From an uncultured Reyranella sp. (GTDB taxonomy: Bacteria > Pseudomonadota > Alphaproteobacteria > Reyranellales > Reyranellaceae): DNA of 64,000 nt. Positions 23,674 to 32,447 of the stretch are shown here, piece after piece. The stretch lies in contig NZ_CAMFKM010000001.1 in NCBI RefSeq assembly GCF_945957355.1, forward strand, positions 496,001-560,000, written 5' to 3'. Position 1 is the stretch's first letter; each line of letters begins with the position of its first letter. The translations under genes and the position numbers were made by a program. The notes under the pieces are model-generated. The model was not told the origin of the DNA and made no database searches. It saw only the letters and a list, made by a program, of their open reading frames with translations.

Positions 23674-23681
23674 TTTTGGAA

Positions 23682-23700
23682 GATGGCGTCCCCGAGAGGA
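23682..23700. repeat. att core: 19-bp copy of the tRNA-Arg 3' end (left end of the island)
   Basis: GATGGCGTCCCCGAGAGGA here is identical to 33,711-33,729, which covers the acceptor end and part of the T-arm of the tRNA-Arg gene. The match extends three bases further left (GGA) with one mismatch. It is only a piece of tRNA, not a gene, and marks the junction between prophage and island. Confidence 0.85.
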
Positions 23701-23776
23701 ACGGATGCTTAGAAGAACACGGATGTAGACAGGACGGTATTTATTGGGATACTCGGCCGATATATACCCCTATTTT

Positions 23777-23785
23777 CTACTCCTA
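23777..23785. repeat. Putative arm-type integrase site (left end)
   Basis: CTACTCCTA, 77 bases inside the left repeat and just before the integrase start, matches two copies near the right end of the island (33,627 and 33,640). Confidence 0.45.
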
Positions 23786-23796
23786 TTCACGTTCGC

Positions 23797-25185
23797 ATGG
23801 TCAGCCGCTACATCAAGCTCCAGCACAATCGATATTGGGCCCGCTTCCAGGTGCCGCGTGACGTTCGCGAGGCTCTCGGAAAGTCTGAGGAGTGGGTGAA
23901 CCTGCATACAGACGACAGGAAGCTGGCTGAAGCGCGTGCGCCGCGGGCGGCCAGCGACTTTCGGGCGCGAGTACTTGAGGCTCGGGGCCGCGCGGGAACG
24001 GTGGAAGCAGACGCCCTCATGTGGCGCAGGCAGATTGAGAACGAGCCTTCGGAACCCGGCAGCGTGAGCGTAGCGCCGGAAGTGGCCGTACTGCTGGCGG
24101 CAGATCGCTACGTACGCGGCGGCCGGCAAGCAGTCCTGCGAGCCGCCGACCTGTATCACGAGGGCAACGAAGTCGAGGCGCTGGCGGCGATGGGGGGCCC
24201 TCAGGCGCGGACGTTCATCGACATCGCCATCAGAGGGCTGAAGCCCCTGCGCCCATTTGTTGACCCTTGGTTCACTCGCAGGCGCTCCGAAGTCGAACCG
24301 AAAACCGCCGCGATGGACCGCACGTCAGTTGAGCGGTTCATCGAAGCCTTCCCCCTCACCGCCAAGGTGACCAAGGTGGCGGTGAGCGACTGGGCACAAC
24401 GGCGCAAGACAGACGACAACCTCTCGCCGACTACGGTGCAGCGAGAGATGTCAGGCATCCGGTCCTTCTGGGGCTACCTTAAAGAGCGCGGGGAGGTGCC
24501 GGACGACGGTCCTGATCCCTTCGGCGGCCTCCGGTTCAGGGTTCGCCAGAAGGACACCGTAAGGGCCAAGCGCGTAGGGTTTACTGCGGCAGAGGTCGCG
24601 GCTCTCTTCAAGGTTGCCCGGGAACAGGGTGACGAAGAGTTGGCCGACCTCATCGCCCTGGCAGCCTTTACCGGCGCCCGACGCGAGGAGCTGTGTGCGC
24701 TGAAGGTGGAGGACGTTCGGGACGGCCGGCTGAGGATCGCGGACACGAAGACCGAGGCCGGCGCTCGCGAGGTACCCCTTCATCCGCATCTGAAGCCCGT
24801 GGTCGCCCGCCTAGTTGCACGGCAGAAAGGCGGCTTCCTCTTGGCCGGCCTTGACGGCAACAAGTACGGCAAGCGCGGAGACGGTATCGGCAAACGCTTT
24901 ACTCGGCTGAAGGACTCGCTTGGGCATGACAAGACCAAGGTCTTTCACAGCATTCGTCACACGGTCGTGCACCTCCTTGAGTCGGCCGGCACTCCAGAGA
25001 ACCTCACGGCGGACATTGTAGGGCACAAGAAGCGCACCATGACCTATGGCCTGTACTCCGGCCGTGGGGCAACGCAGGGATTGCTTGGCGGGGCCATCAG
25101 GAAGTTGAGCTACCCTCCACCGCTCGGTGAAAAAGGCAAGCAGCACCGGAAGGTCAGCAACAAAAGTTTGAGAGGCCACCGATAG
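23797..25185 (+). CDS. Island tyrosine integrase (DUF6538-type N-terminus)
   Basis: This 462-residue recombinase begins with a DUF6538-like arm-binding domain (RYWARFQVPRDVREALGKS). SAM-like core-binding sequence lies at about 185-260 and the catalytic domain at about 270-450. Catalytic residues: R295 in FTGARREEL, H384 and R387 in HSIRHTVVH, and Tyr at 417 or 420 in MTYGLYSG. It should excise and integrate the island between the 19-bp repeats. The gene starts 97 bases inside the left repeat and reads into the island; the integrase is at the end far from the tRNA gene. It is unrelated in its N-terminus to the prophage integrase that lies back-to-back with it. Confidence 0.92.
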   Translation: MVSRYIKLQHNRYWARFQVPRDVREALGKSEEWVNLHTDDRKLAEARAPRAASDFRARVLEARGRAGTVEADALMWRRQIENEPSEPGSVSVAPEVAVLLAADRYVRGGRQAVLRAADLYHEGNEVEALAAMGGPQARTFIDIAIRGLKPLRPFVDPWFTRRRSEVEPKTAAMDRTSVERFIEAFPLTAKVTKVAVSDWAQRRKTDDNLSPTTVQREMSGIRSFWGYLKERGEVPDDGPDPFGGLRFRVRQKDTVRAKRVGFTAAEVAALFKVAREQGDEELADLIALAAFTGARREELCALKVEDVRDGRLRIADTKTEAGAREVPLHPHLKPVVARLVARQKGGFLLAGLDGNKYGKRGDGIGKRFTRLKDSLGHDKTKVFHSIRHTVVHLLESAGTPENLTADIVGHKKRTMTYGLYSGRGATQGLLGGAIRKLSYPPPLGEKGKQHRKVSNKSLRGHR

Positions 25186-25308
25186 GGTCAAGCTGCGCGT
25201 GGTTCCCCCCCGTACACCACCCGTGCCTTGAGCAACCATCAAGCAAGATGCACAGTGCCATCGGTGGTTTTTCGCTGTCGCACAAGAACAGTACTGGGAG
25301 AGGCGTTC

Positions 25309-25656
25309 ATGAGAAGGTGTTGGGCCTTGGTCGGTTTGGTTGGCCTCCTGCTGGCGCAGTCCGCGAGTTCTCAAGGCTACATGAGCGGCGTCCTTCTCCA
25401 CAAACTCTGCACAAGCTCAGCCCCCAAGGACAAGGACACTTGTCACGCATACATCTTGGGCGTGATTGATACGGTCGTAGCTGAAGAGAAGGAACTCAAA
25501 CGCAACCTGGTGTGCATGCCGCCGGCGCTGGATGCCCAGAAGGCCGTCGATGTCGCGATCAGGTACCTGCAACAAAACCCTGCGGAGCGCCCTTACGTCG
25601 CCGCAACAACGGTATCTGTCGCACTTTTCGAAGCCTACCCCTGCAGGAAGAGGTAA
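25309..25656 (+). CDS. Rap1a/Tai-family secreted immunity-like protein
   Basis: This 115-residue protein has a signal peptide (about residues 1-21, ending AQSASSQ). The mature domain contains GYMSGVLLHKLCTS, a DTCHAYILGVIDTV helix and a C-terminal FEAYPC; the spaced cysteines (LCTS, DTCHAY, LVCMPP, YPC) could form two disulphides. This pattern is that of Rap1a/Tai proteins, some of which neutralise periplasmic peptidoglycan amidase effectors of type VI systems. No effector or secretion gene is nearby, so the role here is open. GGGAGAGG precedes ATG 25,309; an upstream extension looks non-coding. Confidence 0.75.
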   Translation: MRRCWALVGLVGLLLAQSASSQGYMSGVLLHKLCTSSAPKDKDTCHAYILGVIDTVVAEEKELKRNLVCMPPALDAQKAVDVAIRYLQQNPAERPYVAATTVSVALFEAYPCRKR

Positions 25657-25759
25657 CCAACCTCATCCCCAGCCGGCTTCATACCCTGCCGAAGACCGTA
25701 ACATTTACAGCAACGTCCGATGCGGTTAACGTAACGCCCATCGGATGGGAGTAGCCACG

Positions 25760-26440
25760 ATGGCGACAGGCAGGCACATTGCGTATTACCGGGTTTCCAC
25801 GGCGCGACAGGGCAGGAGCGGGCTTGGTCTCGACGCACAACGGGAAGCGGTGCGGGAGTACCTGAACGGCGGGCGATGGAGGCTTGTCGAGGAAGTCACT
25901 GAGATCGAATCGGGGAAGCGGAACGACCGCCCCGAGCTGGCCCGCGCCCTTGCCGCCTGCCGCCTGCACAACGCCACGCTGATCATCGCGAAGCTTGACC
26001 GACTTGCTCGCAATGTCGCCTTCATCGCGAACCTCATGGACAGCGGTGTGGATTTCGTCGCCGTCGACATGCCGCAGGCCAACCGCTTCACCATTCACGT
26101 GCTGGCCGCCATGGCGGAGCACGAGGCCGTCGCAATCTCGACCCGCACCAAGGCAGCACTGGCACGCGCCAAGGCACGCGGCACGAAGTTGGGCGGGGAC
26201 CGCGGCAACCTCGCTCATGTGGCCATGGCCGGCGCGAAGGCCAGCGTGATGGCGCGACAGGCCAGAGCGGCGGCACGAGCACGCGACCTTGAGGCGGTGA
26301 TTGCAGACCTTCGCCAGCATGGGCAAACCTCTCTTCGCCAGCTGGCTGCAGGCCTCAATAAGCGGGAGATTCCCGCACCCCGAGGAGGGTCGTGGCAGGC
26401 GGCACAGGTCGCCCGAGCCCTGCGGCAGATGACGGCGTAG
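25760..26440 (+). CDS. Serine recombinase/resolvase
   Basis: This 226-residue small serine recombinase has its catalytic Ser in AYYRVSTARQGRSGLGL, the DRLARN segment with Arg residues of the active site, and VDMPQANRFTIHVLAAMAEH near the E-helix. A C-terminal helix-turn-helix (GQTSLRQLAAGLNKREI) binds DNA. ATG 25,760 is chosen over 25,745 because GGGAG lies 8 bases before it. It may act as a resolvase or invertase. The prophage inversion at 14,184-16,322 has no recognisable crossover site for it, so I do not link the two. It belongs to the tRNA-Arg island. Confidence 0.9.
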   Translation: MATGRHIAYYRVSTARQGRSGLGLDAQREAVREYLNGGRWRLVEEVTEIESGKRNDRPELARALAACRLHNATLIIAKLDRLARNVAFIANLMDSGVDFVAVDMPQANRFTIHVLAAMAEHEAVAISTRTKAALARAKARGTKLGGDRGNLAHVAMAGAKASVMARQARAAARARDLEAVIADLRQHGQTSLRQLAAGLNKREIPAPRGGSWQAAQVARALRQMTA

Positions 26441-26750
26441 CGGCGTAGACCCTCGTTGCCCCCTGAACAACATCTGGTAACCGGACAGCAGCCGGGATCA
26501 ATTCAGCCGAATGCCTCGTACAGGGGCTAGGGACTCCACTGAGCACATCTCGAAATTCTGGCGGGAGTACGTAGCGGTTCGTCGGCGACCTTCTGGTGAG
26601 TCCCACAAGCCCTGTAAAGACCATGCCGATTAGGGCCCCCTTTAGCCCCAACAGAAGCGTTCGCCGGCCGGCCCACGGATTCAGCGACGACGGACACAAC
26701 ATGTAGTGCAGAGCGCGTGAAGTGAGTGCGGGCACCAACAAGGAGCCCCC
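26441..26750. other. 310-base stretch without a gene
   Basis: I see no supported reading frame or RNA gene on either strand. A ribosome site (AAGGAG, about 26,740) at the right end belongs to the next gene; the rest probably holds its promoter. Confidence 0.45.
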
Positions 26751-27434
26751 ATGAACTACGTGCGCCAAGTGACGGACCTCGACACCGGAAAGAAGACCTG
26801 GCTTGACCTGGGCGATCATCGCCCGTTGTCGGAAGTTGCGAAGGACTTGGGCGTCGGACCCCGCCGGCTCCGCGACGCTCTGGCCCACATGGGCATGCTC
26901 TCTCGCGAGTGGGACGACCGCTCGCAACAGCACCGCTTCCGACTGACGCCCGGCGCTGTAGCGTCTGGACTTGGCATCCGGCATGACAACAAGGGCTTCC
27001 AGTACGACCCCGACCGCACCCCGTTCGATGTCCTTTCGCCAGTGGGCATTGAGTACGTCAGGGACCACCTGCCCGCCACGCTTACCGCGCTCTCTGAGCT
27101 GCCCGAGGACGCCCGCGCCGCCCTCACTGCGCTTGGGGCATTCGCCGCCCGGCAGAACACGGGAATGACGCCCGAGATGCGGGTCTGCTGGCTGACGTGC
27201 CGTTACCCGGACATGGGCCCTTCCCAAATAGCGCAGGGCCTCGGCATCAGCGAGACGCTGGTTCACCGCTACCGCGCCCGCAGGGGCCGGCAGATTCGGG
27301 ATGCAGAAATGGCGGCAGCCTTCGCGCCGGCATGGCGACCGCCATCCGAGGGGCCGACCGAGGCGCAACTAGCCGAAGTGGTGACCGCCGGAGCGATGGC
27401 CGCCAAGTACCATCTGGGCGGTGTTGAGCCCTAG
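26751..27434 (+). CDS. Island protein with two helix-turn-helix segments, function unknown
   Basis: This 227-residue protein starts after AAGGAG at good spacing. Residues 25-50 (LSEVAKDLGVGPRRLRDALA) look like a KilAC/antirepressor-type HTH that reads a DNA site. A second HTH lies near 155-180 (GPSQIAQGLGISETLVHRYR). The middle (FDVLSPVGIEYVRDHLPATL) is helical. Two HTH units in one chain suggest a regulator of the island, perhaps of the restriction gene 187 bases downstream. I know no family name for the full chain. Confidence 0.6.
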   Translation: MNYVRQVTDLDTGKKTWLDLGDHRPLSEVAKDLGVGPRRLRDALAHMGMLSREWDDRSQQHRFRLTPGAVASGLGIRHDNKGFQYDPDRTPFDVLSPVGIEYVRDHLPATLTALSELPEDARAALTALGAFAARQNTGMTPEMRVCWLTCRYPDMGPSQIAQGLGISETLVHRYRARRGRQIRDAEMAAAFAPAWRPPSEGPTEAQLAEVVTAGAMAAKYHLGGVEP

Positions 27435-27455
27435 AGTAATAGTGATGTCCTCCGT

Positions 27456-27481
27456 GGGGGCCGTGGTGATCCATGGTCCCC
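27456..27481 (+). terminator. Strong 11-bp hairpin after the HTH gene
   Basis: GGGGGCCGTGG (27,456-27,466) pairs fully, counting G-T pairs, with CCATGGTCCCC (27,471-27,481) across TGAT. It starts 22 bases after the HTH gene's stop and ends 141 bases before the restriction-modification gene. It lacks a T-run, so it may end transcription weakly or act as a leader structure for the next gene. Confidence 0.45.
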
Positions 27482-27621
27482 CGGGCGTTCACGTAGGGAG
27501 CCGCCCAAGCAACTTGAGATCGCACACGCGCGTGTCTTTCTATCTGTTTGTATTCGTCCAGCTACTGGCGGGGCTTCCCTTGGCCCAAGGAATTGGGCAC
27601 GGTCCCTGACAGGGGGAGAAA

Positions 27622-30600
27622 ATGGCAAGCGCACGCGAGGGAGCTGAAAAGAACGCCGTTGGCGCCTTCGTTGCCCGTTGGAAGACCAGTGGCGGCGCTG
27701 AGAGAGCGAACTATACCTCTTTCCTGACAGAACTCTGTGGGGTCCTGGGGCTGGAGCCGCCTCATCCGACGACCGGAGAGCAGGACCGGGACGAGTATGT
27801 TTTCGAGCGGTCGGTGACCTTCCATCACCCTGACGGCTCGACCTCCACCGGACGGATCGACCTCTACAAGCGCAACGCCTTCGTGCTGGAAGCCAAGCAG
27901 GGCATTGAAGCCGAGACCCCCGCGCTATTCGATCTCACACCTCCGAGTGAGTCGCCCTCCCGGCGAAAGTCAGCAGCGGTCCGCGGCAGCAAGCGCTGGA
28001 GCGATCTCATGCTACGGGCACGTGGACAGGCGGAAGGCTACGCCAAGGCACTGCCCAAAGAAGAAGGGTGGCCGCCCTTCTTGGTCGTTTGCGACGTGGG
28101 TCATTGCTTCGAGCTGTTTGCGGACTTCTCGGGGACAGGCAAGCACTACGTCCAGTTTCCCGACGCGAATGGCTTCCGTATCCCCATCGAAGCACTGACC
28201 GACCCCGACATCCGTGACCGCCTGTGTCGCGTCTGGACCGATCCGCACTCCTTGGACCCCGCGCATGTCACCGCCAAGGTAACGCGAGAGGTCGCCGCCT
28301 ATCTGGCGGAGCTGGCGAAGTCGCTGGAGTCAGCAGGCCACGCTCCGGCCAGCGTCAGCCGGTTCTTGACACGGTGCCTGTTCACAATGTTCGCGCAAAG
28401 CGTCGGATTGCTGCCGGGCCAAACGGCGTTCTCCGATCTGTTGGAGGACATGCGCGGCACTCCAGAGAGTTTCAAGCCGATGGCGGAAGACCTCTGGCGA
28501 GCCATGGACCGTGGGGCCTTCTCGACGGCGCTGCGCGGCGATCTGCGACGGTTCAACGGCGGCCTCTTCGCGGCAGATACCCCGGGCGGAATCGAAGCCT
28601 TACCTGTAGACGGGATGCAGCTCGGTCTGTTGATCGACGCCGCACGACACGACTGGTCACAGGTCGAGCCAGCCATCTTTGGAACCTTGCTGGAGAGGGC
28701 CCTGGACCGCGAAGAACGCGGCCGGCTGGGGGCACACTTCACGCCACGTACATATGTCGAGCGGCTGGTGCTGCCGACGATCATGGAGCCCATCCGCGAA
28801 CAGTGGGAAGCGTCCAAGGCGGCAGCCATGCAGAAGGCCGCGGCCGACGATCTGGAGGCGGCGAGAGCCGAGGTCCGATCCTTCCATAAGCGCCTCTGCG
28901 AGCTGCGCATTCTCGACCCCGCCTGTGGTTCGGGGAACTTCCTCTACGTCACTCTGGAGCACATGAAGCGACTGGAGGGGGAAGTCATAGATCTGCTGAG
29001 GGAGCTCGGCGAAGATACGCGGCAGGGCAAGCTGGGTGGAACGGGCTTTTCCGTCGACCCCCACCAGTTTCTTGGCATTGAACTGAACCCGCGGGCGCAG
29101 GTCGTGGCAGAGCTGGTCCTTTGGATCGGCTACCTGCAATGGCACTATCGAACGCACGGCAAGACCGCGCCAGCCGAGCCCATCTTGCGCAACTTCCGCA
29201 ACATCGAGTGCCGCGATGCCTTGTTGGTTCACGATGGCGAAGAGATCGTGCGCGACGGACAGGGCCATCCGCAAAGCGTCTGGGACGGCAAGACATACAA
29301 AACCCATCCGGTGACGGGCGAGGCGGTACCCGACGATTCGGCAAGGATCGAAATCACGCGTTTCCTCGCCCCCAAGGCCGCCACGTGGCCCGCGGCGGAC
29401 TTCATCATCGGCAATCCGCCCTTCGTTGCAGGCAAGGATTTCCGGGCGGAGTTCGGCAGAGGCAAAGCGGAAGCGCTCTGGAAGGCCTATCCCGAACTGC
29501 CCCAAGCGGCCGACATCGTCATGTACTGGTGGCACAAGGCCGCGGACCTCGTGGCGCGTGGCAAGGCACAACGCTTCGGCTTCATAACGACCAACTCAAT
29601 GCACCAGGTCTTCGCACGTCGCGTAGTACAGGCCGCACTGACTGCCCGAAACCCGGTGTCGATCGTCTTCGCCATTCCTGATCACCCGTGGGTCGATGGA
29701 GCAGGCAACGCAGCCGTGCGCATCGCGATGACGGTAGTGGATGCGGGCAAGCATGACGGCCGTCTGCTATCCGTAGTCAACGAAGAGCCCGGACAAGATG
29801 GAGAGTCCATCGTTACGCTGGCGGAACAGAACGGGCCAATTCTCGCCGACCTCCGGATCGGCGCAGACGTCGCCAGCGCTACTCCACTACTGTCGAACGA
29901 CGCTGTCTGCAGCCCCGGAGTGAAACTTCACGGTGCCGGATTCATCGTGACCGCAGCTCAAGCAGAGATGCTTGGCTTGGGCAAAACGCCCGGCCTCGAA
30001 AACGTGATCCGGCCTTACCGGAATGGTCGGGACCTAACGTCGAGACCACGCGGTGTGCTTGCAATTGATCTGTTTGGCTACGATGAGCAAGAAGTACGAG
30101 AACGTCATTCGGCAATTTGGCAGTACCTTCGAGACGCGGTGCACGATGCACGAAGCGGTAGAGCCGATGGTGGCGCGGATGCCGCGCAGTACGCACGCAA
30201 TTGGTGGCTCTTCGGGAAAACGAGGCCCGAGCTCCGGAAGGCCTTGAAGGGGTTACCTCGCTATATCGCCACTGCGGAAACATCTAAACACAGGACCTTT
30301 CAGTTCCTCGACGCCACAACGCTGCCAGACAACATGCTGATATGCATTGCCCTCGACGATGCTTACTTTTTGGGAATTCTTTCGAGTCGCATCCATGTGA
30401 GTTGGGCGTTGCAAGCCGGTGGCCGGCTCGGGGTCGGCAACGATCCTCGGTACAACAAGACCGTTTGTTTCGACCCTTTTCCGTTTCCCGTACCTACCCC
30501 ACCGATACAGGCCCGCATTCGTAGCCTAGCGGAGGAGCTAGACCGCCACCGCAAGGTGCGGCTTGCCACTAATCCGCAGCTTACGCTGACAGGGCTCTAC

Positions 30601-31119
30601 AACGTGATGGAGATCGAGCGAGCCGGCCTGCCGCTGGATGCTGATGCCCGGTTCATCCATGCAGAGGGGCAAGTTGCCATCCTTCGAGCCCTGCACGACG
30701 ACCTAGATACAGCGGTCGCCGAGGCCTACGGCTGGCCGGCAAATCTGCCGACAGAGGGCATTCTGGCACGACTGAGTGGCCTTAACCGCGCTCGGTCCGA
30801 AGCCGAGGCACGCGGAGAAGTCCTGTGGCTCAGGCCGGAATTCCAGTCTGCAGTAGTGCGCAAAGCGAAGGCTGCGCAACTGGACCTCACGGCACCAAAG
30901 ATGGCCAAGCAGCGCAGCGCATGGCCTGCCGAGCTTACCGAGCAAGTGCTTTCGGTTCGGAGGGTACTCGCCACTGAAGGTCGCCCACTGGATGTGGCCG
31001 CGGTGGCCAAGCGTTACCAGCGTGCACCGAAAGCCCGCGTCGAGTCGACGCTGGCGGCGCTGGCTGCGTTGGGCCATGTGCGCGTGCTTGGTGATGGCAG
31101 GTTCGCGACGGTCCGGTGA
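27622..31119 (+). CDS. MmeI-like single-chain restriction-modification enzyme (type IIG/IIL)
   Basis: This 1,165-residue protein joins a PD-(D/E)xK nuclease and a DNA adenine methyltransferase. The nuclease residues are D80 and E90-A-K92 (GRIDLYKRNAFVLEAKQG). A helical spacer follows (about 170-380), then methyltransferase motif I ILDPACGSGNF (from residue 430) and motif IV NPPF (598-601, FIIGNPPF). A target-recognition region lies at about 780-930 and a C-terminal helical part ends the chain. Such enzymes methylate one strand and cut at a distance; one gene suffices for attack and self-protection. GGGGAG stands before ATG 27,622. DISARM methylases are similar, but no other DISARM gene is present. 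It is the main defence gene of the island. Confidence 0.85.
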   Translation: MASAREGAEKNAVGAFVARWKTSGGAERANYTSFLTELCGVLGLEPPHPTTGEQDRDEYVFERSVTFHHPDGSTSTGRIDLYKRNAFVLEAKQGIEAETPALFDLTPPSESPSRRKSAAVRGSKRWSDLMLRARGQAEGYAKALPKEEGWPPFLVVCDVGHCFELFADFSGTGKHYVQFPDANGFRIPIEALTDPDIRDRLCRVWTDPHSLDPAHVTAKVTREVAAYLAELAKSLESAGHAPASVSRFLTRCLFTMFAQSVGLLPGQTAFSDLLEDMRGTPESFKPMAEDLWRAMDRGAFSTALRGDLRRFNGGLFAADTPGGIEALPVDGMQLGLLIDAARHDWSQVEPAIFGTLLERALDREERGRLGAHFTPRTYVERLVLPTIMEPIREQWEASKAAAMQKAAADDLEAARAEVRSFHKRLCELRILDPACGSGNFLYVTLEHMKRLEGEVIDLLRELGEDTRQGKLGGTGFSVDPHQFLGIELNPRAQVVAELVLWIGYLQWHYRTHGKTAPAEPILRNFRNIECRDALLVHDGEEIVRDGQGHPQSVWDGKTYKTHPVTGEAVPDDSARIEITRFLAPKAATWPAADFIIGNPPFVAGKDFRAEFGRGKAEALWKAYPELPQAADIVMYWWHKAADLVARGKAQRFGFITTNSMHQVFARRVVQAALTARNPVSIVFAIPDHPWVDGAGNAAVRIAMTVVDAGKHDGRLLSVVNEEPGQDGESIVTLAEQNGPILADLRIGADVASATPLLSNDAVCSPGVKLHGAGFIVTAAQAEMLGLGKTPGLENVIRPYRNGRDLTSRPRGVLAIDLFGYDEQEVRERHSAIWQYLRDAVHDARSGRADGGADAAQYARNWWLFGKTRPELRKALKGLPRYIATAETSKHRTFQFLDATTLPDNMLICIALDDAYFLGILSSRIHVSWALQAGGRLGVGNDPRYNKTVCFDPFPFPVPTPPIQARIRSLAEELDRHRKVRLATNPQLTLTGLYNVMEIERAGLPLDADARFIHAEGQVAILRALHDDLDTAVAEAYGWPANLPTEGILARLSGLNRARSEAEARGEVLWLRPEFQSAVVRKAKAAQLDLTAPKMAKQRSAWPAELTEQVLSVRRVLATEGRPLDVAAVAKRYQRAPKARVESTLAALAALGHVRVLGDGRFATVR

Positions 31120-31187
31120 CGGCGTTGCTTGGCTCAATTCCAACGCACATCGCAAGCTGGCCGCTCGCAGTCGGGGGCATAATCTAT

Positions 31188-31769
31188 ATGGCCGCTCCTA
31201 GAAAAGTGCACATTGAACGGCGCTACTACATCTACGGCGTGCTACTCGCGCTGGCCTCCTTCACCTATGCAGCAGCACTCTCCGCCCTATACGACCCCCG
31301 GAATCCAGCAGAGTTCTGGAAGTTTGCGGGGCTGTTCCTCGGCCCCACACTGGTTGCCATTGGCTGGATCGTGACAAATGAAGTCAACATCCGGAACTCC
31401 CGAAAGCAGCACACGATCAACCTCATCATGCAGTACTTCACCAACGCCCAGCGCGTCGCGGACAAGGATGCGGTGAACAAGGCCCTACCCTATCCCCGGG
31501 TGCTGGATGCTGGCTCGAAGGACTTTGACGACACGGATGACGACCTGCTTCGCTCGGTAGCACGCGAGCTCAACTACTTCGACTTCCTCGCATCCAGCGT
31601 CCTGCATCGCGAGATTGACGAACAACTCCTGTGTCGAGTGTTCCGCACGATCATTCGGCACCACTGCGTGCAACTCCGGCCCTACATCGAACACTGGCGC
31701 AAGAAAGACCCCGCCTATTGGGAGGACTTGCTGGCCCTCGACCAGCGGTGGGGGAAGGAGCCGCTGTGA
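31188..31769 (+). CDS. DUF4760 membrane protein
   Basis: This 193-residue protein starts at ATG 31,188 (MAAPRKVHIERR); a GTG at 31,116 overlapping the previous stop is possible but has no ribosome site. Two hydrophobic helices (about residues 15-32 and 45-63) anchor it in the inner membrane. The cytoplasmic part has the DUF4760 pattern: RKQHTINLIMQYFTNAQRVA, RELNYFDFLASSVLHREID and YWEDLLALDQRW. Such proteins recur near restriction and phage-defence genes (recollection), and here it directly follows the restriction-modification gene. Biochemical role unknown. Confidence 0.7.
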   Translation: MAAPRKVHIERRYYIYGVLLALASFTYAAALSALYDPRNPAEFWKFAGLFLGPTLVAIGWIVTNEVNIRNSRKQHTINLIMQYFTNAQRVADKDAVNKALPYPRVLDAGSKDFDDTDDDLLRSVARELNYFDFLASSVLHREIDEQLLCRVFRTIIRHHCVQLRPYIEHWRKKDPAYWEDLLALDQRWGKEPL

Positions 31770-31901
31770 ACTTCAGCCGCCGATAATCCCGAGCCTGGCA
31801 GACACGCACGCCCCGGGGCACGACTAGTTTGCCAAGACGCAGTACCGTCATTGGTGTAAGCTTTATTTACCCGCATTCGGATCCGTTGGAACGCTCAAGC
31901 G
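31770..31901. promoter_or_regulatory. Promoter region of the DUF4365 pair
   Basis: The 132-base gap is the only sizeable non-coding stretch between the DUF4760 gene and the pair, so the two-gene unit probably has its own promoter. AT-rich sequence (TAAGCTTTATTTACCCGC, about 31,858-31,875) lies 26-44 bases before the ATG. No certain -35/-10 pair is visible. Confidence 0.3.
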
Positions 31902-32447
31902 ATGCTCGCGATACAGCCCCCAAACATCGAGTCTGAACTAAGCTACGCTTACCTTCACGCAGTCGCGTCGAGGGCAGGAGCATCGTGCCTCCCTTTGACC
32001 CGGCATCATGACAACAGCGGCATAGACGCCCAGATCACCAGCTGGGGTCCCTTTCCGGCGGGATCGTACTTCAAAGAAGTAGATGTAAGAGTTCAACTGA
32101 AAGCCACCATCGCAACACCAAGCACCTCAAATGGCTATATCTCCTACTTCGTAAACGGAGTTGATCATTACAATGATCTGAGAGCGCACACGCTGGCAGT
32201 GCCTCGGATTCTGGTGGTTCTGTTCCTTGCGCCGGATGAGGCAGAGTGGCTTGCTCACACGCCGCAAAATCTCATGATGAAGCGTTGCGCTTATTGGGTG
32301 AGCCTGCGAGACGCCCCGGCCACGGCCAATAGATCGGGAACAACCGTCTACATTCCAGAGAGCCAGCATTTCAGCCCACTGGAATTGAAAGCGCTGTTGG
32401 ACCGGTTAGCGAATCGCGATGTTCCAGTTTATGTGAGCCCGCCGTGA
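31902..32447 (+). CDS. DUF4365 PD-(D/E)xK nuclease-like protein
   Basis: This 181-residue protein starts at ATG 31,902. The N-terminal helix (IESELSYAYLHAVASRAG) carries E12, followed by NSGIDAQITSWG with D42 and VRVQLKATI with Q65/K67. This is the E...D...QxK active-site pattern of Mrr/RecB-type nucleases, in a DUF4365 frame. It should therefore cut DNA or RNA. The next gene's GTG start overlaps its stop by four bases, so the two products are made together. No methylase or toxin-antitoxin marker belongs to the pair. It is the first gene of the candidate defence module near the island's right end. Confidence 0.7.
   Translation: MLAIQPPNIESELSYAYLHAVASRAGASCLPLTRHHDNSGIDAQITSWGPFPAGSYFKEVDVRVQLKATIATPSTSNGYISYFVNGVDHYNDLRAHTLAVPRILVVLFLAPDEAEWLAHTPQNLMMKRCAYWVSLRDAPATANRSGTTVYIPESQHFSPLELKALLDRLANRDVPVYVSPP

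Larger units (their letters stand above)
13023..23681. mobile_element. Truncated, rearranged prophage
   Basis: This lower-GC block holds a capsid C-terminus, small virion genes, a virion protein with a lysozyme domain, a holin, a phage repressor, an HNH gene, small early genes and a tyrosine integrase next to the 19-bp tRNA repeat at 23,682. The left end cuts into the capsid gene and has no matching tRNA repeat, so the left half (packaging, portal, replication, attL) was probably deleted. A 2.1-kb piece (14,184-16,322) is inverted. A GC-rich pair (XRE and an exported protein, 19.5-20.2 kb) is embedded in it, so the phage is mosaic. Confidence 0.75.

Noticed and set aside
23682..23700. A second tRNA-Arg gene at the left end of the island
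   Set aside because: Only 19 bases of the 3' end match; D-arm and anticodon are absent. It is an att repeat.
25760..26440. The serine recombinase as cause of the 14,184-16,322 inversion
   Set aside because: It belongs to another element, and the inversion ends share only 7 bp without a dimer-type crossover site. No evidence links them.
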